DNA from: Plicaturopsis crispa FD-325 SS-3
Lineage: Eukaryota; Basidiomycota; Agaricomycetes; Amylocorticiales; Amylocorticiaceae
Direction: 5' to 3'
NCBI GenBank assembly: GCA_000827205.1
Contig: KN832560.1
Location: 1,733,580 to 1,797,579 of the forward strand
DNA: 64,000 nucleotides
Below are positions 57,485 to 64,000 of this stretch, one piece after another. Each line of letters starts with the position of its first letter. Within the stretch, counting starts at the first letter, position 1. Below the pieces are notes generated by a model that did not search any database, had not been told where the DNA came from, and worked only from the letters and a program-made list of their open reading frames with translations. The position numbers and the translations under genes were made by a program.

Positions 57485-60400
57485 CTAAGCCTTCAGGGCC
57501 AGCTGAACCATCTCGAAAATAAAAAAGTCGGCGTAACTGTTCAAAAAAAATTCAGGGCATCGCTCCAAAACGTTATCCGTTGTCCAGCGAGTATCAATAG
57601 GGTCGGGTCCAAGGCAGGGCATCACATGGCAGCCCTGGAGTACGCGGTCTGCACTCAATATTTCGGCGCGCTGTTGACGGTTGCGTGTCGACCATTCAAA
57701 GCGATACATTCCGGTCTGGCGATCCAATGTGCGGAGCGGCCTAAACCAGTGAACGTAGATGAGGGGGTGGGGAAAGGCACCGAATTGGGCAGGCACAGTG
57801 AAGATGGCTCGGACCTGCGCAACGCATAATCCTGAGCAGAGTTATGAGTCAGTACAGCGGCCAGTAGTCGTGAAGAATCGTGTAACGTACCAGCCATGCC
57901 ACCTTCTCGGCGGTATAACCCTTCATCTTCTATGATCAAAGCCGTGTCGAAGCGCGCTGGAGCGGGAGTACGCCGCCATCCGTTGGAAGGTGTTGCAGGA
58001 CTAGCGCGGATCCGATAGATTCGTTTGGAGTCGCTACACTGCGTTGCAGATGGACGGAGGACGGAGATAGCCTTGTAAGTGTCGAAGCGGTCGAAGGGAT
58101 TAGGGGATGGAGCATCTGGAAGCTGGATACTGAGGAACTTCTCGAATGTCGCTACAAAATCCCCAGCGCCGTAAGCAAGTTCGAGCTCCTCGACGGACAC
58201 ATGAGGGGAAGGGGATTTCTTTGCGATCTGGTAGCCGCGTGAAATGCTGGAAAACTGCAGAGCAGCCAACGTCTTCGTCGCCTCGCGCGCCTCCAACTCC
58301 TCCTCGGGGTCTACCGCACTGGCACGATCCGAGTCATCGGATTCGTAGCCGTCGAAATCATCAGCTGAATCGGAATTGTTCGTGTATGAAGTGCCCTGCT
58401 CCTGGCGCTCCAACCATGCGAGATATGCGGTGCGTCGGTCAATGGCCTCTTGCCGTCGCAGCCACGTCGACATCTGGATAACATAGTCTTTTCGGCTGCT
58501 GGCGCGGTAGGCTTTCTTGGCGTAATCAATGTGGAGGCGCTCCGAGCTTTCCGTGTTCAAGCCGTCCAAGCTGCCCAGATAGCGAATGGAATCGAGATAA
58601 TGAATAAGGGAGTGTAGTTTGGGAATATTGAAGTCTTTGCGGATGCCTTCCTCGACAAAGTAAGCCTTGTTTTCGTGGAATTTGTCGAGGGCAGCCTGCA
58701 TTCTGGTGAGTGTTTCTGCAGTGTGGGATTGATACTGAGCATAATATATGAAGTCTAGCAATGCGATGGCGGCGGCAAGTGCACGAGGTTCCAGTATGCC
58801 GGCCAGTACACCGATCACAACCTTCTCCATCTGCTTATGCTCACCTCCCGTCCACTGCGAAACGAACGAGATCCCTTTTTTGAAGTGACGGAGCCCAGGG
58901 TGGTCAGGCATCACGCGAAACCGGGCGTCAATTTCGTCGGTCCCTACAAGGTCGGTGCACCAGTTAAATAGATGGTCCTTGAATACGCCCTTGTGCAGCT
59001 GATGTAGGATGTCAGGGGATATGCATCGGAAGATATCGACATGGGGAAGGTCGGCCCAGAATGGAGAGTATATGGGACGAAGACCCTCGGTGATGAAGGC
59101 CTCGGGATTCTCGCCTAGTCCTTTCCGTCGCAAGATGAAAGCCGTTGCGTCGTGGTCTCGTAGGGTGGACATAGCCTGTTCACCGCGCTCGTTTCGGTCC
59201 ACTGTGCATCGGGGACATCGGTTCTCTCTTACACAAGTGATAAGACATTGTTCGGGATGGTCGGCAACGTATGCGGCAAGAATGGGGAAGATACGGCGGA
59301 CGATCTTGTCGGAGCAGACCATGTCCGCGCCGTTTCGACCTGCCTCGACAAGCGGCTTCAGAAGCAGGCTCATGCAGTGATGGAAGAGGCGCGACTGGGC
59401 GTCGGGACGTTCACTTTCGGTAAAGCAGTTGAGCTTGGCGACCGGTATGTATCCAATCAGCACAGTCGCATGCGAGGAGGGCTGACGTCGAATGTCTTTG
59501 GATATGTTTCCTATCGACAGATACACAGGCCAGACAGATTGGTCGCCTTTGAAGAGCGACAGACTTGTTTTGTCCGAGGCCAGTATGACAGGAGCAACGA
59601 CCGCACCGCTCGGCAAACGACCCTTGAGAAACATGTAGGTCAGTTTCTACGGTGTATCGAAATCGAATCAGTATTTCTCATGCGCACCTGCATCTCCCAC
59701 CACCAGTCGCCTGTCCACATCTCGTCCCATCGTCGTTCACGTCCGTCTTCGTCGGCGTAAACACGCTCTGGCTCATACGACTTCAACTCGTCGAATTCGG
59801 GATTCCCCATTAGGTCTGCAATGCATTCGAGGGGGTTACGTCTCCAGAACTCTAGCTCTTCCTCCATGTACTTCGGCTCCTCTGCTCTGTCCTCTTTCGA
59901 TTGCTCAACCAGCCTATCGCCCCGCACGACGACGGCCTCGCAAGCCCACTCGGGGCCAGTTGGAAGTTTGTCAACTGCACGGAGAAAGGTGTAGTTACTT
60001 TTGAAGGTAGGTTTTGTGCGCTGTTTTGTCTAAGTTCACGAGTTGAATAATCTGCCAGCAAGAGAGTCGTAGGATGCGCCTCACAATCGGAAGCTTCAGG
60101 TATGCATCCGTTGCTCCCTGGTTCACGTTTTTCATCAACCATCTCGCCAGCTCCCATTCTTCTTCATCCGCAAATGGCGCCCACCGCTCCTGCCCGAGCG
60201 CCTCCTGGTCCTCCCTCGTCTCCCAGAACGATGGCTCTCCTTCACCGAGCCCAGCTGCAACGGACCCCGGATATCTCTCCGTGAATCTTTTATACCCTCG
60301 TCTCCGGTCCGCATCCTCATCCTCAATCTCTTCTATAGTCACGCGCGGTCGCTTCGAACGTAAGCCGTTGCCTTCTTCAGTGGGAGGCGGGTGGTGCGGA

Positions 60401-60633
60401 GGAACATAGTCATGCTCCGGTACTTCGAGATCCATGGAATCATACGCAGGTTCGTCTTTTTGTGTAGTTTTTGGGTCTCTTCTTCGTAGTAGAGCGTCGT
60501 TGTCCGATTTCTCTTCATAGTATGCACGGCAAGCAGCCACTTTTGCAATGTGTTGATTGACATTAGCCTCTGATTTCATAGGCTTCAGGCATTTATCGCA
60601 GCGAAAACCCAAGGACGACAGGGGAGGTGGCAT
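57485..60633 (-). mobile_element. Plavaka-type DNA transposase gene
   Basis: This is a cut-and-paste transposase of the Plavaka group, a CACTA-related family of basidiomycetes. The N-terminus has a C2H2-like finger (FRCDKCLKPMKSEANVNQH). Next come PTGPEWACEAVVVRGDRLVE (starting near 59985) and the family block VAPVILASDKTSLSLFKGDQ with VWPVYLSIGNISKDIRRQPS. Later blocks are AAYVADHPEQCLITCVRENR, the CISPDILHQLHKGVFKDHL catalytic region and FNIPKLHSLIHYLDSIRYLG. An acidic linker (about 58390-58310) leads to a C-terminal domain spliced near 57880. The 659-codon main exon has no stop or frameshift, so the gene looks intact. Terminal inverted repeats were not found by eye. The next ATG upstream (60663) is an alternative start. 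Confidence 0.88.
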
Positions 60634-60905
60634 AGCAGGGAAGTGAGACGAGAGAACACCCAAGCGTAGGTTTTGTTTTTGTGGCGCGACGGAATAATCT
60701 CTAAGGCAATTCTTTTAGCCAATCACCGACCATTTGTTGTGGCCAGCGTCGGGGCCTCAGCTAGAACGGCGTCCGATCTGGAACGTTCGTGTGCCAATCG
60801 CGCGCATTTCATTGCATTTTTTGTATTTGAGATTGGGACTCCGCAGGTCAACATTTTCATCGTTCAACGGCTGCACTTCTTTCCTCCTCACTGCCCACTA
60901 TCACC
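60634..60905. promoter_or_regulatory. Shared divergent promoter region, about 270 bases
   Basis: This lies between the starts of the transposase (minus) and the DUF6532 gene (plus). It contains a TCTTTTAGCCAATCACC stretch (CCAAT-like) near 60710-60728 and CT-rich leader sequence before the plus-strand ATG. Its short length suggests coordinated expression. Confidence 0.5.
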
Positions 60906-63239
60906 ATGCCTCCCAAAGTTCAAAAAGCGGCTCCGCGGAAACCTCCCAAGACCAAAAGTCCTGCTCCTAAGGACCCCGCTGTCTATCGGACTACAGGCAG
61001 TGGCCGTCAATCACGCGTCTCCGCAAAAGCGCAATTTAATGGTAACCGTCGTGCTCACTAGAACTTGAATCGTCCGTCACTCATTAGCTACCTTCTCCAG
61101 ATACTGATGACGATGAAGACAAGAGCAAGAAGCCTCCACGTCGTAAAAAGGCCTCCGACAAGGAAAACACGGATGGTTCAGTATTTTACTCTGCTCTGTT
61201 ACTGCGCTATCCTGCTCACTTCGGTACAGGTACGCCAGCGACCCCTCGCGCACGATCGGATGAGGTAAAGCAGTGTATCCACAACATTACTACGTGACAT
61301 GAAATAACCTGCGTCTAGTTCACCTCCCGCGTCATTCCGACGTCGCACACTGCACATGCAGCGGCCACCAAGCCAGTCAAGCTCGAACTACGCACAACAT
61401 TGATCCCTCCTAATCCCGGCACTCCTAAGACTGCTCACGGGAGTGTATCAAAGGTATGCGGCATTTGCTTGCCATCTACCAATGTTGTTTATCTGTTCTA
61501 TCTAGCCCAGCGCTGCTTCAAGCAGCCGTAAATTGACACCGGCAAAGGCAAGGGAGCTGCGCCAGCTGCGCTCTCCGTTTGTTCCACCGTCCGATGTTCC
61601 ACGAGCACCAGTTGGCCAGTCTTCCGAGTCTGTAGGACGGAACAAACCAAAGCAAGAGTCAGCTATGAAGAGTGCAAGCCGTAAGTTTTACCACCATTTT
61701 TTCTAATATTCTAACAACTTACCCCATGTAACCACCGAAGCGCCTCCTGGTGACGACGACGAAGCTATCGACAGCGAGCAGGAAGAATACCGTCTGTACG
61801 GCGAGCAATTTGAGCTCGAAAACAGCCGCATTCTTGCAGAGCGGCAGCGCAAGCTTGACGACCTCCGCCGCCGTGCAAGTTCTATGCGCAAGACTCGGCC
61901 AGCCGAGGATGAGGAGATGCCAGAGGACCGGGCGCCCACACCTGAGCATGGTGTTCAAGTTGAAGGTAAGTGAAATACCCTATCCGAAGGCTTGATTTGA
62001 CCAATCCTCGTTAGGTCACCGTGAAGAGGATCTCGACGACACCAACATGAGTGGTGACATCGAGACTGGTGACGAGGACGAGGCTGAAGAAGAAGAATAC
62101 GACAACGAGCCACAGTCGGGCAGTAAGCGGGGTCGCTCACAAGGCTCGCCTGACCGCGATCCACCAGTTCGCAAGGCCATACGGGCCCCGGGCAGCACTG
62201 GGCGACCGAAGGCGGCAGACTACAGCAGTGTTGTCCAGGAGGCACTCGTCGTTGCCATCGAGTTGTATCGGGTCGAGCTGAGCGTCGAGAATCCGTTCCC
62301 GGAAAAGATGGAGGAGCTCACATGGGCAAAGCGTGCATGGCGCACGGCGTGTCTCGAGCACTGCGGCGTCAACATCCGAATCAACGGTGAAATCATTAAA
62401 TTGGTACGTGCACGACTCTCCGTTGACACACATACTAACGACATATCTAGATTACGAACCGTGGCAGCCATTTGCGCGGCGAGCTTAAGACTAAAGCAAA
62501 GGCACTCACACCATCGACGTATGGATTCAAGACCAGCAAGAGTCCCGCCGTCATCGGTCGCAACCGCCGGATCGCCAAGGATCTCAAGACGGCCCTTGGA
62601 TTTACATATCGGGTACGCCTGCAGCTCTTCCGTGAGAACCAGGCTAACTTTTTCACAGAAACTCGGGTCCGGCGATCTGCAGGACAGGAAGGGCCTCTAC
62701 CAGAACCCAATCATTCAAGAACTCATCAGCACCGTGTGGTATAAAGATAGCAGTGACGAGGGAGTGCGATGGCCTGAGTACACGCCGTTTCCCCTCCATG
62801 CACTAGCTCTCACGCTTACCGCGGTACACCCTTCTCCAACACATTGACTCATCATTGATCTTTCTTCTCGTTTAGATTGAATGTGCAGTGGACGAGTGGG
62901 TCTCGGGCAGCTGGGTCGCAGTACCGTTTAGTGCACTGCGCTACCGTGCCATGCACAGAAGCCACGTCGCCGCCCTTCAAGCCTTCGGAGAGGCTTCAAA
63001 AGAGCAATTCATCCTTGCCATACTCCTAGCCCGTGTATCGGAGGACGGACGGTGCGTAATCGGGTCGCCTGTTGCTTCTAAATGCTCACGGTAATACCAT
63101 TCACAGTGTTCATGCCAACGTTGAGCATGTCATTGAGGAGGTAGAACGGGATGTTCCGCACAGTGCATTTGAGGCCTCTATCCAGGAGTTTGCGAAGACC
63201 GGGCGCTGGAATGAAGGTTCTGACGAGGACGACGAGTAG
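60906..63239 (+). CDS. DUF6532-domain protein
   Basis: DUF6532 is an agaricomycete domain without known function. The start at 60906 gives MPPKVQKAAPRKPPKTKSPA, a basic and Ser/Pro-rich leader. A coiled-coil-like segment follows (EEYRLYGEQFELENSRILAE, RQRKLDDLRRRASS near 61780-61890), then an acidic stretch (ETGDEDEAEEEEYDN) and a basic patch. The DUF6532 core is clear: LTWAKRAWRTACLEHCGVNI, ITNRGSHLRGELKTKAK, YGF, GLYQNPIIQELISTVWY, PFPLHALALTLTAIECAVDE and ILLARVSEDGRVHANVEHV. About ten exons with short introns are needed, all in frame, ending TAG at 63237-63239. The basic and acidic tracts fit a nuclear, possibly DNA- or chromatin-associated protein. It starts about 270 bases from the transposase start, in the opposite direction. 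Confidence 0.85.
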
Positions 63240-64000
63240 TGTACATGTGTTTCTGACCAAATATAAGCGTATTTTTCGAGCATTTTGAGGCGCAGTTGCC
63301 GGTCTAGAGGATATCTTGCACCTCAAAGATCTACGGCTTACTACAGAACATTCTATTGTAATGTATCTACTGCTATGGTTGCGCGCGATAACTATAATGT
63401 GCTACGCAGAACTACGTGGCTTGCACCAGGAGCTATGTCAAACAATAATGATAGGGACTTGCAATGGCGCTACAGATGCCATGTAGGCAATGTCAGTCTC
63501 CATCGCGATTGCGGTTTTTCCAGATGATGCGCGTGTGGCGGGCTCAGCTGCTCCTCATCACGATATCCTGAGGATGACCGTGTGTAAGGTGCGGCGCCGG
63601 GAACGTCCGCGGATACGCATAGGCCACTAGTGCGCGCGCTGCGGCGCGCCGCCGCCGTGCGTGCCCAACCAGTCAGGGCCGACATCGCATATGGACCCCC
63701 CGCACCATTGAATGACCATGAAGGCGAGCTGCTTCAAGCCAGATGGGCGGCAACGGCGCGCACCGCCGAGCCTCCGCTGTCGCGCCGGGTGCCCTGGTAT
63801 CCAGCGCCGGTTATGGGCTCCCTGACCGCGACAGCGAGCAGCTACAAGCCACGCCGGACGTGCGGGCTCAGCCGCCGTTCATGTCCTAAGCATGCCCGTG
63901 TACGGGTGCGCAGGGAGAGCATACGCATACTTACTCCGAGGCCTGGGGCCACCGTACAGGCACTGACAGGGAAGTGGCCGGCTCTGTTAGCTGAGCACTC
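63240..64000. other. Intergenic to window end
   Basis: No gene is supported. The 3' flank of the DUF6532 gene contains AATATAAGCG near 63260. The last 400 bases are GC-rich without recognised features. Confidence 0.5.

Noticed and set aside
1-64000. CRISPR arrays, bacterial operons, rRNA genes
   Set aside because: No regularly spaced identical repeats with unique spacers, no Shine-Dalgarno-led operons and no rRNA-like sequence were seen. All genes are intron-rich and eukaryotic.

Overview
The window looks like nuclear DNA of a basidiomycete fungus, most likely a wood- or litter-decaying agaricomycete. The protein genes are cut by many introns of about 50-60 bases. A Plavaka-type transposase and a DUF6532 protein, both typical of Agaricomycetes, lie at the right end, and several genes are plant-cell-wall or redox enzymes. 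The placement is inferred from gene families and intron style; no marker gene gives a genus.

Layout. 0-4.4 kb holds two tandem copies (A, B) of a non-coding repeat family with a TATA-like promoter, a conserved splice donor and a ~100-base minisatellite. 4.58-6.27 kb is a complete 12-exon pectin methylesterase (minus). 7.59-10.93 kb is a tandem duplication of a zinc-free medium-chain dehydrogenase (minus). 11.3-14.1 kb is repeat copy C. 14.1-15.2 kb is a decayed or very intron-rich membrane-protein gene. 15.53-18.98 kb is an intracellular-type GH3 beta-glucosidase with a PA14 domain, and 19.8-21.38 kb a zinc alcohol dehydrogenase (both plus). 21.5-28.4 kb holds repeat copies D and E in the opposite orientation, E being interrupted by a gene-like insert. 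29.0-31.0 kb is a Ser/Thr-rich single-pass membrane protein, and 32.1-33.84 kb the RNA lariat debranching enzyme Dbr1 (both minus). 34.3-34.75 kb is a decayed fragment of the gene at 51.7 kb.

34.8-40.7 kb has no recognisable protein gene. It holds a 1.3 kb degenerate purine-rich tandem array, a fold-back element with a Pol III-like A/B-box pair, and a 224-base N gap flanked by two identical 470-base copies, which is almost certainly a scaffolding artefact. 40.74-45.57 kb is a C2H2 zinc-finger regulator whose two fingers are split by a 1.65 kb intron. 47.04-48.84 kb is an element with 31-base terminal inverted repeats and subterminal AACGGGTT motifs. 50.35-50.77 kb is a small two-exon gene, and 51.7-53.07 kb a gene with two tandem copies of a domain I cannot name. 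55.2-57.0 kb is a PHO80-like cyclin that appears to lack a conserved helix. 57.49-63.24 kb is a head-to-head pair: an apparently intact Plavaka transposase (minus) and a DUF6532 gene (plus), with about 270 bases between their starts.

How the parts relate: pectin methylesterase and beta-glucosidase fit plant-polysaccharide breakdown, and the dehydrogenases fit general redox or aldehyde/alcohol metabolism. They are separated by repeats and show no sign of forming a co-regulated cluster. The best candidates for undescribed material are the five-copy repeat family, the 1.8 kb inverted-repeat element, the tandem-domain protein with its pseudogene, and the transposase/DUF6532 pair.
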